30,796 nt of DNA from Clostridiales bacterium oral taxon 876 str. F0540 (GCA_000466585.1 KE993508.1:463140-493935); one strand, 5' to 3'. Shown: positions 6,969-15,399, numbered from the stretch's first letter. Made by a program: numbers and translations. Notes: generated from the letters alone by a model not told the origin.

Positions 6969-8156
6969 TTATTTTTTACATTCAAACATTCCTGCCTGCT
7001 TTGATATTTTAAATTTTCCTGTCTTACTAACCTTTGCTTTTATATGCTTTTCAAACTCTTCATACCTCCCTTCTAGTATTTCATGTTCGTTTCCGTGGCA
7101 GGACAATATATAGTCAAGTATAGGCTTATAATCATCAACAATTAAGCTGTCTTCATAAGTGTGAAGGTTAATTTCCTTAAACCAAGGATCAAGCTGCTCA
7201 GTTCCATTTTCAAGTCCAAAAACTTGTTCTAAGTTAATTTCGGCTAAAGCTATCCTGCTGTCAAAGCTTTTAGCAAGGCCTTCTATCTCTTTCATATGTC
7301 TTATCCCATAAGTACTGCAGTAGAATCTTCCTCCCTTTTTTAGAATTCTTATAATCTCGGAAAACAGTTTGTCCCTATCCTTAATATAGAACAGCATATG
7401 ATTAGCTATAACTACATCAAAGCTCGCATCAGCATAATGAAGATTATTACAGTCAAGCACATCAGAATTTATCTTTCGCTTTAAGTTTTTAATTTTATCC
7501 CTTGCATCATTAATCATGCCCTCTGATATATCCGCAAGCACTATACTTACATCATCAGGTATCTTATCTTCATTAGATTTCCAAAGCTGACCATCACCGC
7601 AGCCGATTTCTAAGATTTTTTCTCCTGAAGAAAGCTTTAATTTATCAAAAATCCAATTAAACCAATCATACTTATTTGTGCTGAAGTTTTTATGCAAATT
7701 AATTCTAACCTTAAGATTTGTTGAATCCTTATACTGCTCAACTATATCCCTTTCAAGATTAAGTACATGAATAATATTTATTATTTTGTTCCAATCGAAG
7801 CTTTCATTAGAATCAAACATTTTTTTTGCTTCATAAATAGATTTTTCTATAAGCAGCATATGTTCCATCTTGTTTTTTACTATTTTAAGCTGAGTGTCTA
7901 AAGATTTTTTCAAGTAGTCATTATCTCTGTCGCTGGAAATTGACATTAATATATCCTCAAGAGAAAATCCTAAATATTTTAATGTTAAAATTCTTTGAAG
8001 CTTTGCAAAGTCTTCATCGTTATACAACCTATAACCGGCTTCACTTACGCTTGATGGCTTTAATAATCCTTTATTGTCATAAAACCTTATTGTCCTTATA
8101 GTTACACCGGCTTTTTTAGCAAATTCTCCTGCTGTGTAGAATTTTTTATCTCTCAT
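6969..8156 (-). CDS. MerR-family regulator fused to a SAM-dependent methyltransferase
   Basis: This fusion of about 395 residues begins with a MerR winged-helix DNA-binding domain (residues about 1-70: FYTAGEFAKKAGVTIRTIRF, then AGYRLYNDEDFAKLQRI). A helical linker of about 70 residues follows, and then a class I methyltransferase with motif I ILEIGCGDGQLW near residue 185 and a FDVVIANHMLFYI motif. Such regulators probably bind a ligand or act on a small molecule in the enzyme domain; the substrate is unknown. Three close starts exist: GTG 8165, ATG 8162 and ATG 8156. I prefer 8156, with GGGTGAT about 6 bases upstream. A MerR-type promoter lies at 8174-8204, and rfbB follows closely. Confidence 0.88.
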   Translation of the reverse strand: MRDKKFYTAGEFAKKAGVTIRTIRFYDNKGLLKPSSVSEAGYRLYNDEDFAKLQRILTLKYLGFSLEDILMSISSDRDNDYLKKSLDTQLKIVKNKMEHMLLIEKSIYEAKKMFDSNESFDWNKIINIIHVLNLERDIVEQYKDSTNLKVRINLHKNFSTNKYDWFNWIFDKLKLSSGEKILEIGCGDGQLWKSNEDKIPDDVSIVLADISEGMINDARDKIKNLKRKINSDVLDCNNLHYADASFDVVIANHMLFYIKDRDKLFSEIIRILKKGGRFYCSTYGIRHMKEIEGLAKSFDSRIALAEINLEQVFGLENGTEQLDPWFKEINLHTYEDSLIVDDYKPILDYILSCHGNEHEILEGRYEEFEKHIKAKVSKTGKFKISKQAGMFECKK

Positions 8157-8173
8157 ATTCATCACCCATTTTC

Positions 8174-8204
8174 ATTATAGAGGATTACCTCAGGTAAGGG
8201 TCAA
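8174..8204 (-). promoter_or_regulatory. MerR-type promoter with 19-bp spacer and operator palindrome
   Basis: On the minus strand TTGACC (8199-8204) and TATAAT (8174-8179) are separated by 19 bases. The spacer contains the perfect dyad TTACCTGAGGTAA (8185-8197). An over-long spacer carrying a dyad is the hallmark of promoters activated by MerR proteins, which untwist the DNA. The adjacent MerR-methyltransferase fusion is the obvious regulator, so autoregulation is likely. The expected start near 8167 gives a leader of only about 5-11 bases. Confidence 0.9.
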
Positions 8205-8343
8205 CAAGTTTTTATCATAAAATTATAACTATAGTTAATAATAAATTAAGAAGGTTAGAGTCTTAATGATATCTTAACCAGCACACTGCCATCGAGAATC
8301 AGCACATGAAAATTAAAAGTTAAATGAAAGAAGGAGAAACAAT

Positions 8344-8490
8344 ATGCAAACTAAAGGAAAATCAGGAGATAAGGTTCAAATTTCTGGTGTTTATAGAAAT
8401 GAATATGGAAAAACAGTTACCTTGATTAAGGATGACATTTTTCCAAAGTGTCCTGATAAGGGAAACTCAACTACTTGGCAGTTGATGTAA
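8344..8490 (+). CDS. 48-residue small protein, YjzC-like
   Basis: An ATG with an excellent AGAAGGAG ribosome site starts a 48-codon frame ending at TAA 8488-8490, followed by a terminator 15 bases later. The protein has KSGDKVQISGVYRNEYGKTV and then IKDDIFPKCPDKGNSTTWQL. The order GDKV-x-x-SGVY, then a K-x-D-x-FP-x-C-P segment, resembles small YjzC-type proteins of Firmicutes, but there is just one Cys and no zinc ribbon. It is cytoplasmic, with no signal peptide. The function is unknown. The gene is complete and looks real from its signals. Confidence 0.7.
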   Translation: MQTKGKSGDKVQISGVYRNEYGKTVTLIKDDIFPKCPDKGNSTTWQLM

Positions 8491-8505
8491 TTGAATACTC
8501 GTTTT

Positions 8506-8540
8506 AAGGTCTGTGCTTCTAAAGCATAGACCTTACTTTT
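8506..8540 (+). terminator. Terminator of the 48-residue protein gene
   Basis: AAGGTCTGTGCTT (8506-8518) pairs with AAGCATAGACCTT (8522-8534) over 13 positions with one G-U pair, followed by ACTTTTC. Confidence 0.75.
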
Positions 8541-8692
8541 CATAATTAATATAAAAGTTAGCCTATTGTGCTAGTGAACACGTAAAGTTATATAAATATA
8601 ATACAAATTTTCTAATTTATATACATATCTAGTCGGATTGAATTGATATAATTATGTATAGTATGTTTATTTTAGAGACTGGAGGCTTTAAA

Positions 8693-9477
8693 ATGTATTA
8701 TAAAAAATCAGAAATCTCCATCAAAGAACTTGATAAAAACGCCAGATTATATATTGGACTGCTTGATAATTACTAAACATCCGGAAAAAGATATCCTGCG
8801 CTCTATATTCATGATGGTCATAATGTTTTTTCAGATAAAGATTCCATCTCAGGAGTATCCTGGGCTTAATTGAGGCCTATGAAAATGACAAGTCTTTGCC
8901 TGATATTATTGTTGTGGGTTTAGAGTGCGCCAATGGACTTAGCCCTTTTGATGAGTACTCTCCCTTTGATATAACCCATCCATCCTTTGCCGAATGCCCA
9001 AATAACACCAAGTATGGTGGAAAAGGGGATATTTATTTAAATTGTCTGTCAGAAGTTTTAAAGAACGTAATTGATACAAATTACCGCATACTTAGTGATA
9101 AAAATAATACCGCAATAATGGGCAGCAGTATGGGAGGCATGATTTCAGTATATGCAGGGCTAAAGTACAATCATACTTTCTCAAGAATAGGTGCAGTATC
9201 AGGAGCCTATTTTGTAGCCTTGGATTCTATGCTTAATGTAATTGAAACTTCAGGTTTGAATAACATAAATAAGCATTACATGAATATTGGTACTAAAGAA
9301 GCGGAAGTCAGACAAGATACCGATTATATAGAAGCTAACAGAAAAGTTTATGAAGCCTTATCTGAAAAATTAGATGCGGCAAAACTTAAATTCCAAGGAG
9401 TTGAAGGTGCAATCCACAATGAATCAGAGTGGAGAAAAAGACTTCCTGATATTATTAAATACTTATTTAATAATTAA
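8693..9477 (+). pseudogene. Decayed esterase (alpha/beta hydrolase, enterochelin-esterase-like)
   Basis: A start with GGAGG (8681-8685) opens at ATG 8693, but an in-frame TAA at 8774-8776 interrupts after 27 codons. The same frame then continues with SGKRYPALYIHDGHNVFSD to about 8866, where the reading frame shifts by one base. The rest, from about 8866 to 9477, reads LIEAYENDKSLPDIIVVGLE, then the nucleophile elbow IMGSSMGG and a C-terminal NESEWRKRL with the expected late His. Together these match the predicted-hydrolase/esterase D family of about 260 residues. Two independent lesions mean a genuine pseudogene. The downstream 193-codon fragment starts only with a TTG at 8896 and lacks the first third of the fold. 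Confidence 0.85.
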
Positions 9478-9495
9478 GTGAAAAATTAAAATGCA

Positions 9496-9543
9496 CCCCT
9501 ATAAAATTGACCTGACAATGGTCAATTTTATAGGGGCGTTTTT
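9496..9543. terminator. Bidirectional terminator between the esterase pseudogene and frlR
   Basis: A perfect 17-bp stem (CCCCTATAAAATTGACC at 9496-9512, complement at 9520-9536) with a 7-base loop is followed by CGTTTTT on the plus strand. It also ends the minus-strand frl operon, whose last stop is at 9558. Confidence 0.9.
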
Positions 9544-9557
9544 ATAAACAAAACTTT

Positions 9558-10304
9558 TTACTTGACTTTTATGCTTCTATAATCCTCTTCAACAGTAATA
9601 GAATAAGTTATTCTACTGGATAATGCAAAGAAGTTTGACAAATGCACAGCTCTGCCCTCGGCATTATATATTATCTTATTAATTGAAAATAAGGGTTCAC
9701 CGGGAGGGCAATCTAGAAGCTTACTCTGCTCCACATTTGAAATTTCTACACTAAACTCTTTATAAGCTTTTTTCATTACGATTCCATATTCTTCTCTCAT
9801 CATCTTGAAAGTAGATATATTATCAGAAATCTTATAAATTATGTCCGGAAAAATATCCAATGGAAAATATGCTATGTCTATAACCATAGGTGAATCATCC
9901 TCTAGTAGCAGACGCTTAACTTGAAGTATCTCTGTTCCCTCTTTTATATTGAGAAAACCTGAAACTTTTTCTGTTGCCTCGATTACGGTTTTAGATAACA
10001 CCCTTGTAGTTCTGCTACCGGGCTTTAGCGCTGTTTCAATAAAACCACCTAGATCTAGAATCTGAGAGCGTATTTTAGGATGATTTACAAAGGTTCCCTT
10101 TCCTTGCTTGCATGTTAATAGGCCTTCATTCTCAAGCTCCTTAACTGCTCTGCGTACTGTTATGCGGCTGACGCCATAACGCTCTCCCAATTCAGTTTCA
10201 GTAGGCATCTTCTCACCAGGTTTATACACCTTATTAACAATATCATTTTTTATTAAAAGTTTTAACTGCTCATACAAAGATATTGAGCTTTCGGCTACTA
10301 ACAT
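9558..10304 (-). CDS. frlR: GntR-family repressor of the fructosamine operon, HutC/UTRA type
   Basis: This 248-residue regulator has an N-terminal GntR winged helix (residues about 8-75: GERYGVSRITVRRAVKELEN then GKGTFV). A UTRA effector-binding domain follows (residues about 95-240, with EILQVKRLLLEDDSPMVID and the closing FALSSRITYSITVEED). It is the last gene of the frl operon, 25 bases after frlD and with AAGGAG before its ATG, so it is cotranscribed and self-limiting. FrlR in Bacillus represses the frl operon and responds to a phosphorylated fructosamine intermediate. The likely operators here are the near-identical 25-bp sites at 15370-15394 and 16306-16330. The name rests on operon context. 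Confidence 0.85.
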   Translation of the reverse strand: MLVAESSISLYEQLKLLIKNDIVNKVYKPGEKMPTETELGERYGVSRITVRRAVKELENEGLLTCKQGKGTFVNHPKIRSQILDLGGFIETALKPGSRTTRVLSKTVIEATEKVSGFLNIKEGTEILQVKRLLLEDDSPMVIDIAYFPLDIFPDIIYKISDNISTFKMMREEYGIVMKKAYKEFSVEISNVEQSKLLDCPPGEPLFSINKIIYNAEGRAVHLSNFFALSSRITYSITVEEDYRSIKVK

Positions 10305-10329
10305 ACTGCAGCTCCTTTCGGATTAATTA

Positions 10330-11151
10330 TTATTCATTAAATGGATGTGGATACCCGAAACCTCCGTGGAAAGTACATGTCTTTGCTGCGCAATCAGCAG
10401 CAAAGTCCAAGGATTTAACCATATCCTTGCTATCTAGATAACTAGTTAAGAAGCCTGCTATAAAACTGTCCCCAGCACCCATTGTATCCACAATTTCAGT
10501 TTCCTTTATACTTTGCTCAAATATTTCTCCATTTTTCGAAAATAGTGCACCTTTCCCACCTCTTGTTACTCCAACTATTTCGGTGCCTAATTCATGGCAT
10601 TTTCTTATTATATCTTTTATTTCTTCTAATTCTAAAGACGAACCTGAGAAAAAAGCAAATTTTATATTAGGACAAACTTTTTTCAAATAATCTTCATATT
10701 TGTAATCTGAAAAGTCAAAAGAAATATCACAAAATTTCTTTATATTTAAAAGTTCCTGTTCAATGCTTGAATAACAGCTTGTATGACAAACATCAAACTT
10801 TGATATATAATCTAAATCATCAGGTGTCAGACGAAGTCTTACTGTATGCTGAACTGTATTTTTAGGTCCACCCACAAATACTCTGTCACCTTCCTGAGTT
10901 AAATTAACTCTCGGTTGTCCGCTTATTCCTAGCATGCATCTTGAACGTTCGTAGGATACTCCTTCTTTATCCAAAGCCCACTTTATATGCTCAGCTTTTT
11001 CATCATTCCCAAATATCCCGATGTACGCGCTCTTGTCAAAGCCATAACGTTTACAGTTTACTGCAACATTTACAGCATTTCCTCCCGGATAAAACAGCTT
11101 TTGATCCAAGTAGCAATCAGCTACATTGTCTCCTACCGCAATTATATTCAT
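10330..11151 (-). CDS. frlD: Fructosamine kinase, PfkB family
   Basis: This 273-residue ribokinase-fold enzyme phosphorylates the 6-hydroxyl of fructosamines (Amadori adducts of glucose with amino acids) using ATP in the cytoplasm, before FrlB cleaves them. It has the N-terminal PfkB signature NIIAVGDNVADCYL and PGGNAVNVAVNC, and the C-terminal anion hole and catalytic base in DTMGAGDSFIAGF (Asp228). The middle VFVGGPKNTVQHTV segment resembles FrlD. The ATG at 11151 follows GGGAGG. It lies between the permease genes and frlR, the same order as in B. subtilis frlBONMD. Other sugar-kinase specificity is possible, but context makes fructosamine kinase likely. Confidence 0.9.
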   Translation of the reverse strand: MNIIAVGDNVADCYLDQKLFYPGGNAVNVAVNCKRYGFDKSAYIGIFGNDEKAEHIKWALDKEGVSYERSRCMLGISGQPRVNLTQEGDRVFVGGPKNTVQHTVRLRLTPDDLDYISKFDVCHTSCYSSIEQELLNIKKFCDISFDFSDYKYEDYLKKVCPNIKFAFFSGSSLELEEIKDIIRKCHELGTEIVGVTRGGKGALFSKNGEIFEQSIKETEIVDTMGAGDSFIAGFLTSYLDSKDMVKSLDFAADCAAKTCTFHGGFGYPHPFNE

Positions 11152-11176
11152 ATTATAAACCTCCCGTAAAATAATA

Positions 11177-12037
11177 TCAACCTTTAACAGCCCCTGCAGA
11201 CATACCCCTAATAAAATGCTTTTGCATTGCGATAAAAAGTAAAATTATAGGAAGAGCAGATATAACCATTCCTGCTAGAAGAACTCCCCAGTCAGTTTGA
11301 AGAGCATCTCTAAAATTCATAAGTCCCGCAGGAATTGTTTTAAATCTATCTGAATCAATGAATATTATTGAAAAGAGAAACTCATTCCAAGAATAGTATG
11401 CTGTAAGTATGACCGAAGTAAGCAGAATAGGCTTTGAAATAGGCATAAATATTCTCCAGTATATTCCGAAAGCTGAACACCCATCAATAGTTGCAGACTC
11501 TTCCAGTTCTTTTGGAATTCCAAGAAAATATGATCTTATAAGCAAAACAGTCAAAGGTAATCTAAAAGTTACATATGGTAAAATCATAGCGAGATAGGTA
11601 TTATGAATTCGCAGCTTTTGTAAAATGACATATAATGGCACTAAGCACACCTGAGGATTTAGCATCATGCCTCCCATGCATAATATAAGAGCTAAGTTCA
11701 TACCCTTAAACTTATATCTGCTGAGTCCATATGCACATAAGGATGCAATTATTATTACTCCAATTACTGTGGCTAAAGTAACTATCAGACTGTTTAAAAA
11801 ATACTTTGAAATGCCTTTTTCCCATGCCGTAACGTAATTTGAAAAAAGCCACTTGCTTGGCAACTTCCAAACGGCATTATATATTTCATTATAACTCTTA
11901 AAAGAAGATGTTACCATCCAGAAAAGAGGATATGCTATAAGTACAACTCCAACAAGTAGAATAATAGAAAGTAAAATTTCTAGAGACCCAAATCTGTCAG
12001 GTTTATAAGAATTTTTTCTATTTAGCTTTACTATCAT
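11177..12037 (-). CDS. frlM: ABC transporter permease for fructosamines (MalG-like)
   Basis: This 286-residue inner-membrane permease has six predicted transmembrane segments. It carries the ATPase-coupling EAA loop LEESATIDGCSAFGIYWRIF, with the G followed by the F-x-P-x-S motif (FMPISKP) of the MalG group. With FrlN it forms the channel of a carbohydrate ABC importer. Its ATG at 12037 lies 3 bases after the frlN stop, with GGGAGG upstream overlapping the end of frlN, so translation is coupled. No ATP-binding subunit gene is present in this operon, as in Bacillus, where a shared ATPase serves several importers. Confidence 0.9.
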   Translation of the reverse strand: MIVKLNRKNSYKPDRFGSLEILLSIILLVGVVLIAYPLFWMVTSSFKSYNEIYNAVWKLPSKWLFSNYVTAWEKGISKYFLNSLIVTLATVIGVIIIASLCAYGLSRYKFKGMNLALILCMGGMMLNPQVCLVPLYVILQKLRIHNTYLAMILPYVTFRLPLTVLLIRSYFLGIPKELEESATIDGCSAFGIYWRIFMPISKPILLTSVILTAYYSWNEFLFSIIFIDSDRFKTIPAGLMNFRDALQTDWGVLLAGMVISALPIILLFIAMQKHFIRGMSAGAVKG

Positions 12038-12040
12038 TTT

Positions 12041-12928
12041 CTAATCCTCCCTTCCTGTTTTAAAAGCAAGCATTTGAATTACCGCCAGACCAGCAGTAAT
12101 AACAAAAATTAAAACAGCCAAAGCAGAGGCATATCCCATCTTATCTTTAAAGAATCCTGATTGATACATATGGACAGCTATAGTTGTCGAACTTACACCC
12201 GGTCCTCCGCCTTTTGTTAAAATATATGGTTCATTAAATACTGTAAACGCACCGGTTATAGTTATCAAAGATGTTACGAAAAACATTTCTCTTACTTGAG
12301 GAAGTGTTATACTCAAAAACCTTCTAAGCTTATTTGCACCATCTATTTCCGCTGCCTCATATAATTCTTCCGGAATTTTTTGAATTGCTACTATGAAAAG
12401 CATCATAATATATCCTATACTTTGCCACTGTGATACCGCTATTACTGCATATGGAGCAGTAGCTGAAAGCCCAAGCCATGGCTTGGCAAGCTTTTCAAGT
12501 CCAATCATTTTAAGAAAGCTATTTAAAAGTCCAACCTGAGGATTATAAATGAAGCTAAACAAAAGACAAATTACTGTCATTGAAATTACTACAGGCAAAA
12601 AGTATGTGGTACGTATAATCGGCGAGATTTTTCTAAATGCTTTGTCTTCTAAAATTGCTGCTATTATTAACCCAAAGCATACTTGGCATAATACTGATAT
12701 AACTGCGTATCGTACATTATTAACTAATCCAACAGCTACAACTTTATCTGATAACAGAGTTCTGTAATTATCCAATCCCACAAAAAGACGTGTAGGTGAT
12801 AAAGTTGAAAAACTCTGAAAGCTGTACAAAAAATTTTGAATCAAAGGGATATAGATAAATACCGTAAGCATTATGATACATGGTAAAACAAACAAATATG
12901 GGGCCGCTTTATATTTCTTTTTTTTCAT
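12041..12928 (-). CDS. frlN: ABC transporter permease for fructosamines (MalF-like)
   Basis: This permease of about 295 residues has six hydrophobic segments and the EAA motif EELYEAAEIDGANKLRRFLS followed by ITLPQ, typical of the MalF group. It partners FrlM. I chose ATG 12928 (MKKKKYKAAPYLFVLPCIIM) because GGGAG stands 8-9 bases upstream; an in-frame GTG at 12937 overlaps that ribosome site. A 94-base gap separates it from frlO and carries a strong GC-rich hairpin that lacks a U-run, likely setting relative expression of binding protein and permeases. Confidence 0.9.
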   Translation of the reverse strand: MKKKKYKAAPYLFVLPCIIMLTVFIYIPLIQNFLYSFQSFSTLSPTRLFVGLDNYRTLLSDKVVAVGLVNNVRYAVISVLCQVCFGLIIAAILEDKAFRKISPIIRTTYFLPVVISMTVICLLFSFIYNPQVGLLNSFLKMIGLEKLAKPWLGLSATAPYAVIAVSQWQSIGYIMMLFIVAIQKIPEELYEAAEIDGANKLRRFLSITLPQVREMFFVTSLITITGAFTVFNEPYILTKGGGPGVSSTTIAVHMYQSGFFKDKMGYASALAVLIFVITAGLAVIQMLAFKTGRED

Positions 12929-12982
12929 TACTATCACTCCCAGTAAATTGATAAATTAATTTTCACTGGATTTATAAGCACA

Positions 12983-13000
12983 GAGGGGGAATTCCCCCTC
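12983..13000 (-). other. Intercistronic hairpin after frlO
   Basis: GAGGGGGAATTCCCCCTC is a perfect 18-bp palindrome (7-bp GC-rich stem, AATT loop) in the frlO-frlN gap. It is not followed by a U-run on the minus strand. It probably stabilises the 3' end of the frlO message or partly ends transcription, giving excess binding protein over permease. Confidence 0.7.
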
Positions 13001-13022
13001 CGGCTTAAATTGTGTATTTATT

Positions 13023-14315
13023 TTATTTTGCAGAATTTCGCGTCTCAAGAGCTGCCTTTTGAACATTTTTCATAACATCCTGAGGCTTCATTTCTCCCGT
13101 GGCTAACGACTGTCCTCCTCGCATAAAAGCATCTGCAATATTTATGTTTACAGCATTATCAAACCATGGAGCAGTCTCAGAAGCCTTCAATATTACCTGA
13201 TAAGCATCAATTGATTCTTGAGATGCATTATCAGCATTAACTGCTCCTTTTATTGCAGTCAGCTGTCCAGACTGTTTTGTTAGCTTGGCAGCATTCTCTT
13301 TAGAAGTCAAAAACTTTAAAAACTTTTCAACTGCTTCCGGATTTTTACTTACATTACTAAGCATATATCCTTCAGGTGCTCCAGTAAGTGCAGTAGGATT
13401 CCCCTTTCCATCAGAGAAGGTTGGAAAATCAAAATATCCGAAGCTGAATTTTGCCGCATCCTTAACCATTTTTATTTCAGCAAACTGCAAATACATAATT
13501 GGCACTTCACCGCTTGAGAACATATTTCTTGCAGTTTCATGATCTATAGAGGTTGCTGATTGCCCCATATAGCCTGTAAGTTTCTTAAAGTTTTCTAAAA
13601 CCTTAACATAACCTGGATCAGTAAATTCTCCTGTCTTTGCATTATAATCTTTCTTAAGTACAGACGGATCAAGCATACGCTGATTCATGGTACCTAGGTA
13701 ATGAGATACTGCCCAAGCATCGGACAGACCTTCAATAAGCGGAGTTTTATAACCAGCAGCTTTCAACTTTTCTAAAATGCCTATAAACTCATCAAATGTA
13801 TTAGGCGGAGTAAGCCCATTTTTCTGAAATATATCTCTATTATAGAAAAAAGCTTTTCCATCCAAAGTTAGGGGTACACCGTAAATCTTGCTGTTAAAAG
13901 TAAAGGGTTTTATTTGTGACTCAACAATCTGACCTGACCAATCCTTATCTTTAGCATACAAATCATCGAGAGCTTTCACTTTACCTGAGGCCACTAAGTT
14001 CTCTGCAAACGAGTCTGACCAAGAAGTGAATATATCAGGTATATCATTTGAGGATACAAGTACACGGATTTTTTCCTTATACGAATCATTTAGTACAGAA
14101 TCCATTTGTATCTTTATATCTGGGTTTTGCTTTTCAAAATCTGCTACAACTTCTTTGTAATAACTGTTTCTGGGCTCATTAGGCCAGCGGTGAAAGAACT
14201 TAATAACAGTTTTCCCTGATGTTTGGCTATTAGCCTGTTTTGAAGTACTACTGCATGCTGTCATTGATAACGTAAATAGTGAGCATAACATTATAGCAAG
14301 AACACGTTTTTTCAT
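13023..14315 (-). CDS. frlO: Fructosamine-binding lipoprotein of the ABC importer
   Basis: This 430-residue extracellular solute-binding protein of the MalE-like family 1 begins with a lipoprotein signal peptide (KKRVLAIMLCSLFTLSM) and lipobox SMTAC, making Cys21 the likely lipidated residue. The mature part has the expected FFHRWPNEPR, DIFTSWSDSFAENL and KAFFYNRDIFQKNGLTPP segments. It captures fructosamines outside the membrane and delivers them to FrlN-FrlM. ATG 14315 follows AAGGGGG. It lies 40 bases after frlB and is followed by the stabilising hairpin. The named substrate is inferred from frlB and frlD alongside it. Confidence 0.9.
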   Translation of the reverse strand: MKKRVLAIMLCSLFTLSMTACSSTSKQANSQTSGKTVIKFFHRWPNEPRNSYYKEVVADFEKQNPDIKIQMDSVLNDSYKEKIRVLVSSNDIPDIFTSWSDSFAENLVASGKVKALDDLYAKDKDWSGQIVESQIKPFTFNSKIYGVPLTLDGKAFFYNRDIFQKNGLTPPNTFDEFIGILEKLKAAGYKTPLIEGLSDAWAVSHYLGTMNQRMLDPSVLKKDYNAKTGEFTDPGYVKVLENFKKLTGYMGQSATSIDHETARNMFSSGEVPIMYLQFAEIKMVKDAAKFSFGYFDFPTFSDGKGNPTALTGAPEGYMLSNVSKNPEAVEKFLKFLTSKENAAKLTKQSGQLTAIKGAVNADNASQESIDAYQVILKASETAPWFDNAVNINIADAFMRGGQSLATGEMKPQDVMKNVQKAALETRNSAK

Positions 14316-14355
14316 TATTTAACCCCCTTTATATAAGTTAGTATTAATAATAAAA

Positions 14356-15330
14356 TTAATACTCCATCTTCCACATATATCTTCTAACGGAAAGAGGATG
14401 TCCTCTATGTTCAGCAAGTGCATCAGCATATTGGCGCAATACCGCTCCAACAACTAAAGGCGCAAAATAGTTTCTTACGTCTTCCTTTATTCCTTCCATA
14501 TCAAAGGTTTCTGCGTCTATAAGTATTATTTTATCACTGTACTTTTCGCAAAAGGCATGTGCACGGTCATCAAGCGGTCTGGTCTCTCCCAAACTCTTTA
14601 TAATGATAAAGGGTACATCGTAGTCAGTTATCTCAAAAGGTCCATGAAAATATTCTCCAGAATGTATGACACTAGAATTTACCCACTGCATTTCCATTAG
14701 AAGGCATATTGAAAAAGAATATGCAACACTATAGCAAGATCCGCTGGCCATTGTATATATTAAACTTTCACGCTTATATTTTTTACCGAATTCATTAGCT
14801 GCTTCTAGAGTGTTTGCTTTATTTCTATCATTTACTCCTTGAAGCATATTAACTCCCTCAAGTGCATGTTCATATTTCTTATTTGGATAAAGTGCATTCA
14901 ATATTCCAAAAACAAGTCTATACAGCATTCCGTTGCTATGTTCAGATGCCTCGCAATCTGGTCCCCATCCATAGTGAATTGGATATTCCGCAGCATTCCA
15001 CAGAGGTGAACCTACAAGATTTGAAAAAGCTATGGTTACAGCACCTTTCTCTCTTGCAAACTCTGCAGCCTTAACAGTTTCCGGAGTATTTCCTGAATGA
15101 GAGCAAAGTATCACAACTGAGCCTTGTCCCAGAGCTTTTGGTGAGCGATGAATAAACTCATTTGATGAATATACTGCAGCTGGAATTATTATTTCTCTGT
15201 CCATAATATATTGTCCTGGTGTCAACATAGCCATTGATCCACCGCAGGCAACAAAATAAAAATTGTTAACATTTGCCTGCCTTACGGCTTCAATAGCATT
15301 TTTTAATTGAATTACATGTTCTTGGTTCAT
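14356..15330 (-). CDS. frlB: Fructosamine-6-phosphate deglycase, SIS domain
   Basis: This 324-residue enzyme has two SIS (sugar isomerase) domains. It cleaves fructosamine 6-phosphate to glucose 6-phosphate and the free amino acid. Visible SIS features are YFVACGGSMAML, ILCSHSGNTPETVKAAEFAR and, in the second half, YTMASGSCYSVAYSFSICLL with MEMQWVNSSVIHSGEYFHG. Its length is close to B. subtilis FrlB (about 328). It is the first gene of the frlBONMDR operon, with GGAGGGG before ATG 15330 and a promoter and operator directly upstream. A glucoselysine-type deglycase of the same family is the main alternative. Confidence 0.9.
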   Translation of the reverse strand: MNQEHVIQLKNAIEAVRQANVNNFYFVACGGSMAMLTPGQYIMDREIIIPAAVYSSNEFIHRSPKALGQGSVVILCSHSGNTPETVKAAEFAREKGAVTIAFSNLVGSPLWNAAEYPIHYGWGPDCEASEHSNGMLYRLVFGILNALYPNKKYEHALEGVNMLQGVNDRNKANTLEAANEFGKKYKRESLIYTMASGSCYSVAYSFSICLLMEMQWVNSSVIHSGEYFHGPFEITDYDVPFIIIKSLGETRPLDDRAHAFCEKYSDKIILIDAETFDMEGIKEDVRNYFAPLVVGAVLRQYADALAEHRGHPLSVRRYMWKMEY

Positions 15331-15369
15331 TTTTAAACCCCTCCATATTATACTATGTTTTATATGTTG

Positions 15370-15394
15370 TTATATAACGTTATATAATGTACTA
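15370..15394 (-). promoter_or_regulatory. FrlR operator upstream of frlB
   Basis: TTATATAACGTTATATAA (15370-15387) is a perfect 18-bp palindrome, extended by TGTACTA. The 25-bp unit 15370-15394 recurs with 21 of 25 bases at 16306-16330, upstream of the PHP gene. It sits immediately downstream of the predicted -10 at 15400-15405, a position suited to repression. Binding by the GntR-family FrlR is inferred. Confidence 0.75.
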
Positions 15395-15399
15395 TAATC

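Noticed and set aside
13285..13542. Plus-strand frame opposite frlO
   Set aside because: Antisense shadow of a strongly supported gene, with no ribosome site or family resemblance.
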